Translations under genes and position numbers: made by a program
Shown: positions 47,622 to 56,594 of the stretch, piece by piece
How positions within the stretch are numbered: the stretch's first letter is position 1
Layout: each line of letters opens with the position of its first letter
Assembly (NCBI RefSeq): GCF_902706035.1
Contig: NZ_CACSJA010000012.1
Location: forward strand, 1 to 64,000
DNA: 64,000 nt
From: Pantoea sp. 18069
GTDB lineage: Bacteria > Pseudomonadota > Gammaproteobacteria > Burkholderiales > Burkholderiaceae_C
Reading direction: 5' to 3'
Notes under the pieces: generated by a model
The model's database searches: none
Seen by the model: only the letters and a program-made list of their open reading frames with translations
Told to the model about the DNA's origin: nothing

Positions 47622-48464
47622 ATGCCTTCCACTTCCCGTCTGCTGCCTGTACTGATCGCTGCCGCCTGTCTGGGCACGGTGGCCCATGCCGATCAACTCG
47701 ACAGTATCAAAGCCAAGAAAACGCTGGTGTGCGGCACGTTTGGCGCGATCGCGCCGTTCGGCTACCCCGATCCCAAGACGCGCGAGACCATTGGCTCCGA
47801 CGTGGAGCTGTGCCATGCCGTCGCCAAGGAAATGGGGCTGGCCGCGCAAGTGCGTGGCTTTCCCGTGGGCGTGCATATTCCCGAGCTGAAGCTGGGCCAC
47901 ATCGACATCATCATCGCCAACATGGGCTACACCAGGACCCGTGCGGAGCAGGTCGAGTTCAGCCACGCCTACAACGTCGGCAAGGAAGTCGCGCTGGCCA
48001 ACACCGCCTCCGGCCTGAAGACGCTGGCCCAGCTCGACGGCAAGAAGATCAGCGCGACCAAGGGCTCGACGTCCGAGACCGCGATCAAGCTGCGCCTCAA
48101 GGGCGCAACGCCGCTGACCTACCAGGACGCGTCGTCGGCCTTTCTCGCGCTGCAGCAGGGCAAGGTCGACGCGTTCGTGATCAACAACGTGTCGGCGGCC
48201 GCGTTCGCGCTGCAATCGCAAAAGGGCGCCAGGCCCGCCGCGGTGATAGAGGAAGAGCTGTACGTCCAGCCGGTCGCCATCGGCATGAACAAGGGCGAGA
48301 CCGCGCTGATCAACGAGATCAACGCCGTGCTGGGCAAGCTCGAAGCCAGCGGCTACATGGACCAGCACTGGAACAAGTGGTTTGGCGAAGGCTCGGACTA
48401 CAAGCTCAAGCGCCCCTACAAGGTCACGGCGATCAAAGACATCCCGTTCGAACCGCTGCCCTGA
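47622..48464 (+). CDS. Periplasmic amino-acid-binding protein (SBP family 3)
   Basis: 280 residues with a signal peptide ending near VAHA (residue 23). The family 3 pattern follows: LVCGTFGAIAPFGYPDPKT, GSDVELCHAVAKEMG and IDIIIANMGYTRTRAEQVEFS. It binds a polar amino acid or related compound for the permeases and ATPase above. AAGGAAA precedes ATG 47622. It lies between the ATPase and the pxp/biotin genes, suggesting that the imported compound is the substrate of those enzymes. Confidence 0.92.
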   Translation: MPSTSRLLPVLIAAACLGTVAHADQLDSIKAKKTLVCGTFGAIAPFGYPDPKTRETIGSDVELCHAVAKEMGLAAQVRGFPVGVHIPELKLGHIDIIIANMGYTRTRAEQVEFSHAYNVGKEVALANTASGLKTLAQLDGKKISATKGSTSETAIKLRLKGATPLTYQDASSAFLALQQGKVDAFVINNVSAAAFALQSQKGARPAAVIEEELYVQPVAIGMNKGETALINEINAVLGKLEASGYMDQHWNKWFGEGSDYKLKRPYKVTAIKDIPFEPLP

Positions 48465-48537
48465 ATGGATGTCCATGATCCAGCTGCCGATGGTCCGCGC
48501 GGACCATAGGCCCTTGAATGCCTTGAATGTCCTACCC

Positions 48538-48957
48538 ATGATGAATTCCGCTGACATCCCCCGGATTGCCGAGCAACTGCGCCAGTGCGGCATGCAGGCC
48601 ATCGAGATCCAGAGCGCCGGCACGCGGCTGCGCATCGTCACGCGCCAGGGCGCGCCGGGCGAGGCCGCGGCTGCCGCGGAGCAGAGCCCGCCTTTGCCCG
48701 GCGAGGCCACCACGCTGGTGCGCTCCAACGGGCTGGGCGTGCTGCGGCTGCGCCATCCTGCACAGCCGCATGTGCCCCTGGCGGTCGGCATGCCGCTGGA
48801 GCAGGGCGCACCCGCGGTCTATCTGGAGTCGCGCGGCCTCTTCAAGTCGGTCGTCGCGCCCGTGGGCGGTGAAGTCGCCGAGCTGCTGGTTGCGGAGGGC
48901 GACAAGGTGGACTTCGGCCGGCCGCTGTTCACGTTGCGCGGCGCGGCCCAATCATGA
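48538..48957 (+). CDS. BCCP-like biotinyl-domain protein lacking the biotinylated lysine
   Basis: 139 residues from ATG 48538; in-frame ATGs at 48469 and 48541 are alternatives. The C-terminal 70 residues follow the biotin carboxyl carrier fold (GVLRLRHPAQPHVPLAVG, then VAPVGGEVAELLVAEGDKV and GRPLF), but the hairpin that holds biotin reads L-E-S-R-G-L-F-K instead of L-E-S-M-K-I-M-N. The acceptor lysine is Gly100; Lys103 is three residues away. Holo-enzyme formation as known is therefore not expected. The N-terminal 40 residues resemble those of the normal BCCP at 51395 (RIAEQLRQCGMQAIEIQSAG). It overlaps pxpB in ATGA. A scaffold or regulatory role is a guess. Confidence 0.78.
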   Translation: MMNSADIPRIAEQLRQCGMQAIEIQSAGTRLRIVTRQGAPGEAAAAAEQSPPLPGEATTLVRSNGLGVLRLRHPAQPHVPLAVGMPLEQGAPAVYLESRGLFKSVVAPVGGEVAELLVAEGDKVDFGRPLFTLRGAAQS

Positions 48958-49631
48958 GCCGCAGCGCAACACCGTCCGTGCAGCGCCTTTCGGTGAGCGC
49001 GCTGGGCACGCACGCCTTGTTGTTCGAAACCAGCGGGCCGCTGGACGCTCAGGTGCAGCAGCGGATACTCGCGCTCGCGGATGCGGCGGCTGGCTGGAGT
49101 GAAGTGCAGGAAGCCGTTCCCGGAATGAACAATCTGATGCTGGTTTTCGATTCCGCATCTGCACGCGTCGGTGACCTCGAGCAGCGTGTGCAGCGCGCAT
49201 GGACGAGCCCGGTGGCGCAGCCCAGAACACCGCGCGTGTTCGAATTGCCCGTGGTCTATGGCGGCGAGCAGGGGCCCGATCTCGCGCATGTCGCCCGGCA
49301 CAACGGGCTGAGCACGCAGCAGGTCATAGAGTTGCACAGCCGCGCCACCTACACCGTGTTCTGCCTGGGCGCGCACCCGGGGTTCGCCTATCTTGGCGGG
49401 CTCGATGCGCGGCTGCATACGCCGCGGCGCGCCCAGCCGCGCCTGAAGGTGCGCGCCGGCTCGGTGGCGATTGGCGGTGCACAGGCCGGGGTGCAGGCGC
49501 AGACGCTGCCCAGCGGCTGGAACCTGATCGGTTTCACTGACCGGAAATTCTTCGATCCCACATCCGCCGTGCCCGCATTGCTGGCGCCGGGCGATGTCGT
49601 GCGCTTTCGCGCGGTGGAGGTGTTGTCGTGA
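48954..49631 (+). CDS. pxpB: 5-oxoprolinase subunit PxpB / KipI-type protein
   Basis: 225 residues. The KipI/AHS1 core is GTHALLFETSG, FELPVVYGGEQGPDL, VFCLGAHPGFAYLGGLD and the PSGWNLIGFTDRKFFDP ending. With PxpC and PxpA it opens 5-oxoproline to glutamate using ATP in E. coli. The same fold forms half of the carboxyltransferase domain of urea carboxylase. The start overlaps the BCCP-like stop, and the stop shares a base with the pxpC start (TGATG). Confidence 0.9.
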   Translation: MSRSATPSVQRLSVSALGTHALLFETSGPLDAQVQQRILALADAAAGWSEVQEAVPGMNNLMLVFDSASARVGDLEQRVQRAWTSPVAQPRTPRVFELPVVYGGEQGPDLAHVARHNGLSTQQVIELHSRATYTVFCLGAHPGFAYLGGLDARLHTPRRAQPRLKVRAGSVAIGGAQAGVQAQTLPSGWNLIGFTDRKFFDPTSAVPALLAPGDVVRFRAVEVLS

Positions 49632-50614
49632 TGGAGGTGCTGTCGACCGGAGGCCTGACGACGGTGCAGGACAGCGGGCGCCGCGGCCTGCGGCGCTTTG
49701 GTGTGGGCGTGAGCGGCCCACTCGACGCGCTGGCCGCCGAAGTCGGTAATCTGATGCTCTGCAACCCGCCGGACGCGGCGTTTCTCGAAGTCGTGATCTT
49801 CCCGCTGCGGCTGCGCTTCGACTGCGCGCTGCGCATCGCCGTGACGGGCTCGGACGTGCAGATGGAAGTCGACGGCCAGCGTTTTCCGCCGTGGTGGAGC
49901 GTGGTGGTGCAGCCGGGCCAGGTGCTGACGCTGCGCGCGCCGCAAGGCGGCGGTGTGGCGTATCTGTGCGTGTCGGGCGGCATCGACGTGCCGCTGGTGC
50001 TGGGCTCGCGCAGCACCGATCTCAAGGCCGGGTTTGGCGGCCATTGCGGGCGCACGCTGCGCAAGGGCGATGTGCTCGCCGCGCTGCCGGGCAGGGCGGC
50101 CGCGAGCAGCCGGCGCTTTGGCGTGCTGCCGCCATGCGCCGGCCTGGCCGCGCCGCAGGTGGAAGGCGAAGCGCCCGCGCAGGCGACGGTGGTTCGCGTG
50201 CTGCCGGCCGCGCAATGGGAGGCATTTGGCGAGGCGACGCGCGCGCGCTTTCTGGCGAGCTGCTGGCGCATCACGCCCGACAGCAACCGCATAGGCCTGC
50301 GCCTGGGCGGCGGCGAAATCAAGCCGGACGCGCCGCTGGAGCTGCTGTCGCACGGCATTGTTCCCGGCGTGATCCAGGTGCCGCCGCACGGCCAGCCCAT
50401 CGTCATGCAGTGCGATGCGCAGACCGCGGGCGGCTACCCCAAGATCGCCACGGTGATTGCCGCCGACATGTGGCGGCTGGCGCAGACAGCGATAGGCGGT
50501 CAGTTGCGCTTTCAGTGCGTGGGCATGGAAGACGCGCTGCTCGCCAATGCGCAGCAGCAAACCTACCTCGCCACGGTCCGGCGCGCGGTGGCGCAATTTT
50601 TCCAGGATGCATGA
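49631..50614 (+). CDS. pxpC: 5-oxoprolinase subunit PxpC / KipA-type protein
   Basis: 327 residues. The AHS2/KipA pattern is VLSTGGLTTVQDSGRRGLRR, FGVGVSGPLDALAAEVGNLM and SHGIVPGVIQVPPHGQPIV. ATG 49631 overlaps the pxpB stop by one base; a GTG one codon earlier is possible. It is the large partner of PxpB; in urea carboxylase the equivalent domain helps bind the urea. It abuts pxpA with no gap. Confidence 0.92.
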   Translation: MEVLSTGGLTTVQDSGRRGLRRFGVGVSGPLDALAAEVGNLMLCNPPDAAFLEVVIFPLRLRFDCALRIAVTGSDVQMEVDGQRFPPWWSVVVQPGQVLTLRAPQGGGVAYLCVSGGIDVPLVLGSRSTDLKAGFGGHCGRTLRKGDVLAALPGRAAASSRRFGVLPPCAGLAAPQVEGEAPAQATVVRVLPAAQWEAFGEATRARFLASCWRITPDSNRIGLRLGGGEIKPDAPLELLSHGIVPGVIQVPPHGQPIVMQCDAQTAGGYPKIATVIAADMWRLAQTAIGGQLRFQCVGMEDALLANAQQQTYLATVRRAVAQFFQDA

Positions 50615-51388
50615 ATGAACAAGTGTGTAGATATCAACTGCGATCTCGGCGAAGGCTTCGGCCCCTACCGCATGGGCGACGACGCGGCGCTGATGAAAGT
50701 GATCACCTCGGCCAACATCGCCTGCGGCTTTCACGCGGGCGACCCGAGCATCATGGTCAAGACCGTGCAGCTGGCGGTGGAAAACGGGGTCGACATAGGC
50801 GCGCATGTGGGCTTTGCCGACCTCCAGGGCTTTGGCCGGCGTGTGCTGCATCTCGATGCCGCGGAGCTGCGCGCCATGACCTGGTACCAGCTGGGCGCGC
50901 TGCAGGGTATTGCGCAGGCGCTGGGCCGCAAGGTGCAGCATGTGACCTTCCACGGCGCGCTGGGCAATATGTGCTTTGCGGATGCGGCGCTGGCGGCAAC
51001 GCTGATGCAGGCGATCAAGGCGTTCGACGCCACGCTCACGGTGATCGCGCCGCCGATGACCGAGATGGAAAGCGCGGCGCTGGCCGCGGGCCTGGCCGTC
51101 AAGCGCGTGGTGTTTGCCGATCGCGCCTATGACGACAGCGGCCTGCTGGTCTCGCGCAAGCTGCCCGATGCGGTGATCCACGACGAACAGCGCGTGGTCG
51201 AGCGCGTGCTGCACATGTTCCAGGAGCGCGCCATCACCAGCCAGAGTGGCAAGCGCATGCCCGTGGCCATCGACTCGGTGCTGGTGCATGGCGACACGCC
51301 CGGCGCGGCCCGGCTCGCCGGCCTGGTGCGCGCGCGGCTGGCGCAGGCCGGCTTGCAGGTGCTGCCTCTTTCCCAACATCGGAGTTGA
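50615..51388 (+). CDS. pxpA: LamB/YcsF family protein, PxpA-like 5-oxoprolinase subunit (divergent)
   Basis: 257 residues. The family opening CVDINCDLGEGFGPYRMGDD and SANIACGFHAGDPSIM with the His/Asp pair are intact, as are FADRAYDDSGLLVSR and VLVHGDTPGA. Two normally strict places differ from the E. coli enzyme as I recall it: H-V-G-F-A-D where H-P-S-F-P-D is usual, and V-T-F-H-G-A-L-G-N where V-K-P-H-G-x-L-Y-N is usual. This points to a subfamily with another substrate than 5-oxoproline. It starts directly at the pxpC stop, seven bases before the BCCP gene. Confidence 0.85.
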   Translation: MNKCVDINCDLGEGFGPYRMGDDAALMKVITSANIACGFHAGDPSIMVKTVQLAVENGVDIGAHVGFADLQGFGRRVLHLDAAELRAMTWYQLGALQGIAQALGRKVQHVTFHGALGNMCFADAALAATLMQAIKAFDATLTVIAPPMTEMESAALAAGLAVKRVVFADRAYDDSGLLVSRKLPDAVIHDEQRVVERVLHMFQERAITSQSGKRMPVAIDSVLVHGDTPGAARLAGLVRARLAQAGLQVLPLSQHRS

Positions 51389-51394
51389 ACGAAC

Positions 51395-51865
51395 ATGGCT
51401 GTTTTCGATATGGAACGCGTGACGTCGCTGATTGCGGCGGCGGCGCAGGCGCAGGTCGATGAGCTGGAGCTGTCGGAGGCCGGCCTGGACGTGCGCATCG
51501 TGCGGCGGGTCGATGGCAGCGCCGCGCCCGCCGCGCCCGCCGCGCCTGTGCCCGAGCCGGTCGCCGCAGTGTCGCCTGCCGCGCCGGCGCAACCTGGGGC
51601 TGTGGCCGCGCCAGCCGGCGCGCCCGTGCGCACGCTCAAGGCCGCGATGGCCGGCAATTTCTATCGCGCGCCCACGCCCGATGGCGCGCCGCTGGTGGAG
51701 GAAGGCGCAAGCGTCGAGCCGGGCACGGTGCTGGGCATTCTCGAGTCGATGAAGATCATGAACGAGATCGAAAGCGAATGCCGCGCGCGCATCCTGCGCG
51801 TGCTGTGCGGCAATGGCGAGCTCGTTGCGGCCGGCCAGCCCTTGTTTGAACTGCAGGAGTGCTGA
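51395..51865 (+). CDS. Biotin carboxyl carrier protein (AccB-like)
   Basis: 156 residues. The N-terminal 40 residues are helical, then an Ala/Pro-rich linker (about 43-76), and a biotinyl domain with the acceptor Lys120 in [12 protein letters not shown]. Length and layout match acetyl-CoA carboxylase BCCP. Its setting with pxpBCA and a biotin carboxylase, but with no carboxyltransferase alpha/beta genes, suggests a dedicated, non-acetyl-CoA role. The housekeeping accB-accC pair is expected elsewhere in the genome. Confidence 0.9.
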   Translation: MAVFDMERVTSLIAAAAQAQVDELELSEAGLDVRIVRRVDGSAAPAAPAAPVPEPVAAVSPAAPAQPGAVAAPAGAPVRTLKAAMAGNFYRAPTPDGAPLVEEGASVEPGTVLGILESMKIMNEIESECRARILRVLCGNGELVAAGQPLFELQEC

Positions 51866-51869
51866 GACC

Positions 51870-53213
51870 ATGCTCAAGAAAGTGCTGATCGCCAATCGCG
51901 GCGAAATCGCGTTGCGCGTGCAGCGCGCCTGCAAGCGCCTGGGCATCGCCAGCGTGGTGGTGTTCTCCGAGGCGGACCGGGACGCGCTGTACGTGCGCCA
52001 TGCCGAGGAAGCCTATTGCCTGGGACCCCCGCCTTCTGCGCGCAGCTACCTGGACCAGTCGGCGGTTCTCGATGCCGCCGCGCTCTGCGGCGCGGACGCG
52101 ATCCACCCGGGCTACGGTTTTCTCAGCGAGAACGCGGGCTTTGCCGACAAGGTCGTGCAATCGGGCCTGGTCTTCATCGGCCCCAGCGCCGCAGCGATGC
52201 GCACCATGGGTGACAAGGTCTTGGCCAAGCAGGCGATGATTGCCGCGGGCGTGCCCTGCGTGCCGGGCTCGCCCGAGGCGCTGGGGGACGACGCCGACAA
52301 GACGCGGGCGCTGGCGGCGGCCATTGGCTACCCGGTCATCATCAAGGCCGCGGGCGGCGGCGGCGGCCGGGGCATGCGTGTCGTCGACAGCGAAGGCGCG
52401 CTGCTGCAGGCAATTGCCATGACCCAGGCCGAAGCCGGCGCCGCGTTCGGCAATGCCGCGGTGTATATGGAAAAGTACCTGCTCGCGCCGCGCCATATCG
52501 AGATCCAGGTGCTGGCCGACACCCAGGGCCACGCCGTGTGGCTGGGCGAGCGCGACTGCTCCATGCAGCGGCGCCATCAGAAGGTGATAGAGGAATCGCC
52601 GGCGCCGGGCGTGGATGCGGCGGCGCTGGCGCAGGTGGGCGAGCGCTGCGCCCGCGCCTGCGAGCGCATGGGCTATGTGGGCGCGGGCACGTTCGAGTTC
52701 CTGTTCGAGAACGGCGAGTTCTATTTCATCGAGATGAACACGCGCGTGCAGGTCGAGCATCCGGTGACCGAATGGGTCACGGGCATAGACATCGTCGAGA
52801 TGCAGTTGCGCATTGCCTCGGGCGAGCCCCTGCCATGGCAGCAGGCCGATATCGTGCGGCGCGGCCATGCGATCGAGTGCCGCATCAACGCCGAGCATCC
52901 GCTGAGCTTCCAGCCCTGCCCGGGCGTGCTGCGCGAATGGATAGCGCCCGGCGGCCCGGGCGTGCGCGTGGATTCGCACATGTACAGCGGCTACGAGATT
53001 GCGCCGTTCTACGACTCGCTGCTGGGCAAGCTGATCACCCACGGCAACACCCGCGAAGACGCGATGGCGCGCATGCGCGTGGCGCTGGGCGAACTGGTGG
53101 CCACGGGCGTGGAGACCAATGTGCCGCTGCATTGCGCGCTGATGAACGATCCGGCATTCATGCAGGGCGGCACCGGCATCCACTATCTGGAGCAGTGGCT
53201 CGCGGCGCGGTAA
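51870..53213 (+). CDS. Biotin carboxylase (AccC-like)
   Basis: 447 residues from ATG 51870. The ATP-grasp features are [20 protein letters not shown] at the start, the glycine loop [46 protein letters not shown] and [16 protein letters not shown]. It carboxylates biotin on a carrier with ATP and bicarbonate. It is the last gene of the row, after the BCCP with a four-base gap. As the donor for PxpB/PxpC it would make a urea-carboxylase-like assembly from separate chains. Confidence 0.93.
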   Translation: MLKKVLIANRGEIALRVQRACKRLGIASVVVFSEADRDALYVRHAEEAYCLGPPPSARSYLDQSAVLDAAALCGADAIHPGYGFLSENAGFADKVVQSGLVFIGPSAAAMRTMGDKVLAKQAMIAAGVPCVPGSPEALGDDADKTRALAAAIGYPVIIKAAGGGGGRGMRVVDSEGALLQAIAMTQAEAGAAFGNAAVYMEKYLLAPRHIEIQVLADTQGHAVWLGERDCSMQRRHQKVIEESPAPGVDAAALAQVGERCARACERMGYVGAGTFEFLFENGEFYFIEMNTRVQVEHPVTEWVTGIDIVEMQLRIASGEPLPWQQADIVRRGHAIECRINAEHPLSFQPCPGVLREWIAPGGPGVRVDSHMYSGYEIAPFYDSLLGKLITHGNTREDAMARMRVALGELVATGVETNVPLHCALMNDPAFMQGGTGIHYLEQWLAAR

Positions 53214-53275
53214 GGGCGCGCGCGCTGCGCTGCGGCGGCCCCGGTAGCCGGGCTACGGCCGTGGTCGTTGTGCGG

Positions 53276-55027
53276 TCAAAAGGATTCCCAGTCCGCGCTC
53301 TCGCTGCGGCTGCTGCCCAGTCGAGGTGGCTTGGCCACCGCCGCCGCGCTGGACTGCGTGAGCCGGGCCGGCGCCGAGGGCTTCGGCAGCGGCTTGGCTG
53401 CGCCTGGGGCCCGGCTGGCACGGAGCTGGGGAGCCGGTCTGAAAGCCTGTTGCTGCTCCAGGCCATGGCCCAGCTTGAAAACGCTCACCACTTCGGCCAG
53501 GTGCGCGGCCTGCTGCTTGAGGCCGTCGGCCGCCGCTGCGCTTTGTTCGACCAGGGCCGCGTTCTGCTGCGTGGATTGGTCCAGGTGGCTGACCGCGTCG
53601 CTCACCTGCGCGATGCCGCCGGTCTGCTCTATGGTGGCGGCGCTGATCTCGGCGATCAGGTCGGCCACGCGCTGCACCTGGGCCATGATGTCGGTCATGG
53701 TCGTGCCGGCATCGCCCACGAGCCGCGAGCCTTCCTCGACCCTGGAGACGCTGTTGTCGATGAGCGTCTTGATCTCCTTGGCAGCCCCCGCGCTGCGCTG
53801 CGCCAGGCTGCGCACCTCGCCGGCCACCACGGCGAAGCCCCGGCCCTGCTCGCCGGCACGCGCCGCTTCCACGGCGGCATTGAGGGCCAGGATGTTGGTC
53901 TGGAACGCGATGCCGTCGATCACGCCGATGATGTCGGCGATCTTGCGCGAACTGGCGGTGATGTCGTCCATCGTGGCCACGACCTGGCCGACCACGGCGC
54001 CGCCCTTTTCCGCTGCCGCGCTGGCCGACGTGGCCAGTTGCGTGGCCTGGCGCGCCGAATCGGCGTTGTTCTTGACCGTCGCGGTCATCTGCTCCATCGA
54101 CGCCGCGGTCTGCTGCAGATTGGCCGCCTGCTCCTCGGTGCGCTGCAGCAGGCCGGCATTGCCGCTGGCGATTTCCGTCGAGCCGGTGGCCATGGCATTG
54201 GAGGCCTGGCGTACCTTGCCCACCACGGTGGCCAGGCTTTCCTGCATCGCACCCAGCGACGCCAGCACGCTGCCGGACCGCGCCAGCATTGCGCCCCGCA
54301 CGGGGCTCAGGTCGCCACCGGCCACATGGCTGGCCACTTCGGCCAGCTCGCGCGGTTCGGCGCCCAGCTGGTTCAGGATGCCGCGCGAGACGAGCCAGGC
54401 CACCACGGCGCTCAGGAGCAGCGCGAGCACCAGCGCCGTCAGCATCACGGTCAGGAAGCCTCCGGCCTGCTCCAGGGCGGTCTTGTTCTCTGCCTGGATG
54501 CGCGCCTCTTCGAAGTCTATGAGTTTGTTGATCGCTGCCAGCCATTGCACGTACTGGGGCTTGGCCTGGTTCCACAGCGCCTCGCGCGCAGCGGCCTCAC
54601 CGGACTCGGCCTGCGCGATGATGGATTGCGTGGTTGCGACGGCCTGGGCCTCGATCTGGCGGATGTCGGCGTAGAGCCTGGCCAGCTCGGGGGCGGCGCC
54701 GGGCATGGCGATGAGCTTCTCGAGCGGGCCCGCGGACTGCGCATAGAAGGCCGCCAGCGCGGCGATGGTGGCGACTTCCTTCTGGCGCTGCGCAGGTGTG
54801 TCACTGAGCACCACGTCGCGCACCGCGATCGAACGATCGTGCGCCGATCCCCGGAAATTGATCGCGTAGCGCTGGACCAGCACATGCTCGTCGCTGTTGG
54901 CGCGCAACGCGCTGTTGATGACCTCGACCTTGACCATGGCCATTCCGGTGACCGCGACCAAGACCGCCAGAATCAGACCAAACCCCGCATACAAACGCCT
55001 GGCCACCGTCATTCGAGAGAACAGCAT
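53276..55027 (-). CDS. Methyl-accepting chemotaxis protein
   Basis: 583 residues. Transmembrane segments at about 14-31 and 191-214 bracket a four-helix-bundle type ligand domain of about 155 residues ([19 protein letters not shown] resembles Tsr/Tar-like 4HB_MCP sensors). A HAMP-like segment and a signalling hairpin follow with the strict tip [20 protein letters not shown] near 374-392. A Pro/Ala-rich linker ends in Asp-Trp-Glu-Ser-Phe, the pentapeptide that docks CheR/CheB. A TTGACT is upstream on the minus strand. The ligand is unknown; it lies next to the lactam/amino-acid cluster on the opposite strand. Confidence 0.93.
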   Translation of the reverse strand: MLFSRMTVARRLYAGFGLILAVLVAVTGMAMVKVEVINSALRANSDEHVLVQRYAINFRGSAHDRSIAVRDVVLSDTPAQRQKEVATIAALAAFYAQSAGPLEKLIAMPGAAPELARLYADIRQIEAQAVATTQSIIAQAESGEAAAREALWNQAKPQYVQWLAAINKLIDFEEARIQAENKTALEQAGGFLTVMLTALVLALLLSAVVAWLVSRGILNQLGAEPRELAEVASHVAGGDLSPVRGAMLARSGSVLASLGAMQESLATVVGKVRQASNAMATGSTEIASGNAGLLQRTEEQAANLQQTAASMEQMTATVKNNADSARQATQLATSASAAAEKGGAVVGQVVATMDDITASSRKIADIIGVIDGIAFQTNILALNAAVEAARAGEQGRGFAVVAGEVRSLAQRSAGAAKEIKTLIDNSVSRVEEGSRLVGDAGTTMTDIMAQVQRVADLIAEISAATIEQTGGIAQVSDAVSHLDQSTQQNAALVEQSAAAADGLKQQAAHLAEVVSVFKLGHGLEQQQAFRPAPQLRASRAPGAAKPLPKPSAPARLTQSSAAAVAKPPRLGSSRSESADWESF

Positions 55028-55561
55028 CGGAAATCGCCTCTTTTGTAAAAATTTGTTGCAACCGATTCTAGCGTTATCGTCATCGAATATCTATAGCTAT
55101 AGTCAACCGATAGGCAAAATCTTTGCATGAAATCGTTCGGAATGTGCGTGCAGGGGCCAGGGCAATACCGCCCCGATGAGATCCGCGCGCTCCGTCCCCC
55201 GGGGCGCTGGCAACGGTATTTTTTCGTGCTGGCAGGGCAGGCTGCGTCAACGACCGGGCGCAGGCCATGGCTGCAGGCGCTGCCTGTACGCAGCTCGGGC
55301 AGCGAGGCCTTTGCAGCAGGATTGCCTGGCGGGGCATAGGCACCCGCAAGAGGTGGGGGGGGCCAGCTATCGCTGGAGAGGGGGCCCCGAGGTGTGGCCC
55401 TGGCCCGGTGCCCCTCGCCTGGGGCACGCCGGTTTCATGGGCGGCGGGTGAGGCCCGGCGTCATGGGAGACTGGCGCGTTTCGAGACGCGGCCGGACATC
55501 CACGAAGCGCGGCTGAAATTGGCGTGCGCGCGTTTCGTGGGCCGGTGGTGCTGGCAAGTCT
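55028..55561. other. Gene-free region of 534 bases
   Basis: Upstream of the chemoreceptor is a short AT-rich promoter patch (TATAGCTATAG, 55091-55101, with TTGACT on the minus strand). The rest is GC-rich sequence with comamonad-style blocks such as GGGGCACGCCGG. Several open frames exist but none resembles a protein family, and no RNA gene is recognisable. Confidence 0.6.
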
Positions 55562-56383
55562 TCAGTACCCCAGGCGCTCGGGCTTGACGTCCTGCAGGAT
55601 GGTCGTTGCGATTTCCTCGATCGACTTCTTGGTGCTCGACAGCCAGCGTATGCCCGTGCGGCGCATCATGGCTTCGGCTTCGGCGACTTCGTGGCGGCAG
55701 TTCTCGAGGCTTGCGTAGCGCGAGTTGGGGCGGCGCTCGTTGCGGATGTCGGACAGGCGCTGGGGATCGATCGACAGGCCGAACAGCTTCTTGCGCAGCG
55801 GCAACAGCGCCGGAGGCAGCTGGCGCCGCTCGAAGTCCTCGGGAATCAGCGGGTAGTTGCCGACCTTCATGCCGAACTGCATGGCCAGATAGAGGCTGGT
55901 CGGCGTCTTGCCGCTGCGGCTCACGCCGACCAGGATCACGTCGGCGCCCGCGAGGTCGTGGTGGGTCTGGCCGTCGTCATGGGCCAGGCTGAAGTTGATG
56001 GCCTCCATCCGGTCCAGGTATTCCTTGCTCTGGCTGATGTCGGAAAAACGCCCCACGCGGTGGTGGGATTTGAGGCCCAGCTCCTGCTCCAGCGGGTTGA
56101 CGAAGGTGCCGAACATGTCGAGCAGCATGCCCTTGCAGTTCTCGCGGATGACGTTGACCACTTCCATGTCGACCAGCGTGGTGAAGACAATCGGCTTCTT
56201 GCCTTCGACTTCGCCCGTGTGGTTGATCTGGCGCACGGTCTGGTGCGCCTTGTCCACGGTGTCGACGAAGGGAATGCGCACGAAGCGTGCACTCACATCG
56301 AACTGGGTCATCAGGGCTTTGCCGAAAGTTTCGGCGGTGATGCCGGTGCCGTCGGAGATCAGGAATACGGTGCGCGTGTGCAT
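55562..56383 (-). CDS. ppsR: PEP synthase regulatory protein (kinase/pyrophosphorylase, DUF299)
   Basis: 273 residues from ATG 56383. TVFLISDGTGITAETFGKALM opens the family, and the P-loop VGVSRSGKTPTSLYLA and the SIDPQRLSDIRNERR segment follow. It phosphorylates PEP synthase with ADP to shut it off and removes the phosphate with inorganic phosphate to turn it on again. It diverges from ppsA, as usual; the 211-base gap between the two starts holds their promoters. Confidence 0.95.
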   Translation of the reverse strand: MHTRTVFLISDGTGITAETFGKALMTQFDVSARFVRIPFVDTVDKAHQTVRQINHTGEVEGKKPIVFTTLVDMEVVNVIRENCKGMLLDMFGTFVNPLEQELGLKSHHRVGRFSDISQSKEYLDRMEAINFSLAHDDGQTHHDLAGADVILVGVSRSGKTPTSLYLAMQFGMKVGNYPLIPEDFERRQLPPALLPLRKKLFGLSIDPQRLSDIRNERRPNSRYASLENCRHEVAEAEAMMRRTGIRWLSSTKKSIEEIATTILQDVKPERLGY

Positions 56384-56594
56384 GGTGCTCTGGATGAAAG
56401 TGATTAACGAGCCAGCCGCGCGGAAAACGGGCGCGGGCCTACAATGGCGCCCATTATTCCCAATTTCATGTCCATGCTCGTTGCCGGCCTCCAACCAGAA
56501 CAGCAAAGCAGCGTGCAACGCAGCGTGGATTTGTGGCCCGGCCTCTCGATAGCGAGGCGCAGGGCACAGCGGTTTTTAACTTTGGAGCTTTCCC

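Noticed and set aside
55127-55590. Several short plus-strand open frames between the chemoreceptor and ppsR
   Set aside because: They have no ribosome binding sites, no family resemblance and repeat-like GC-rich composition.
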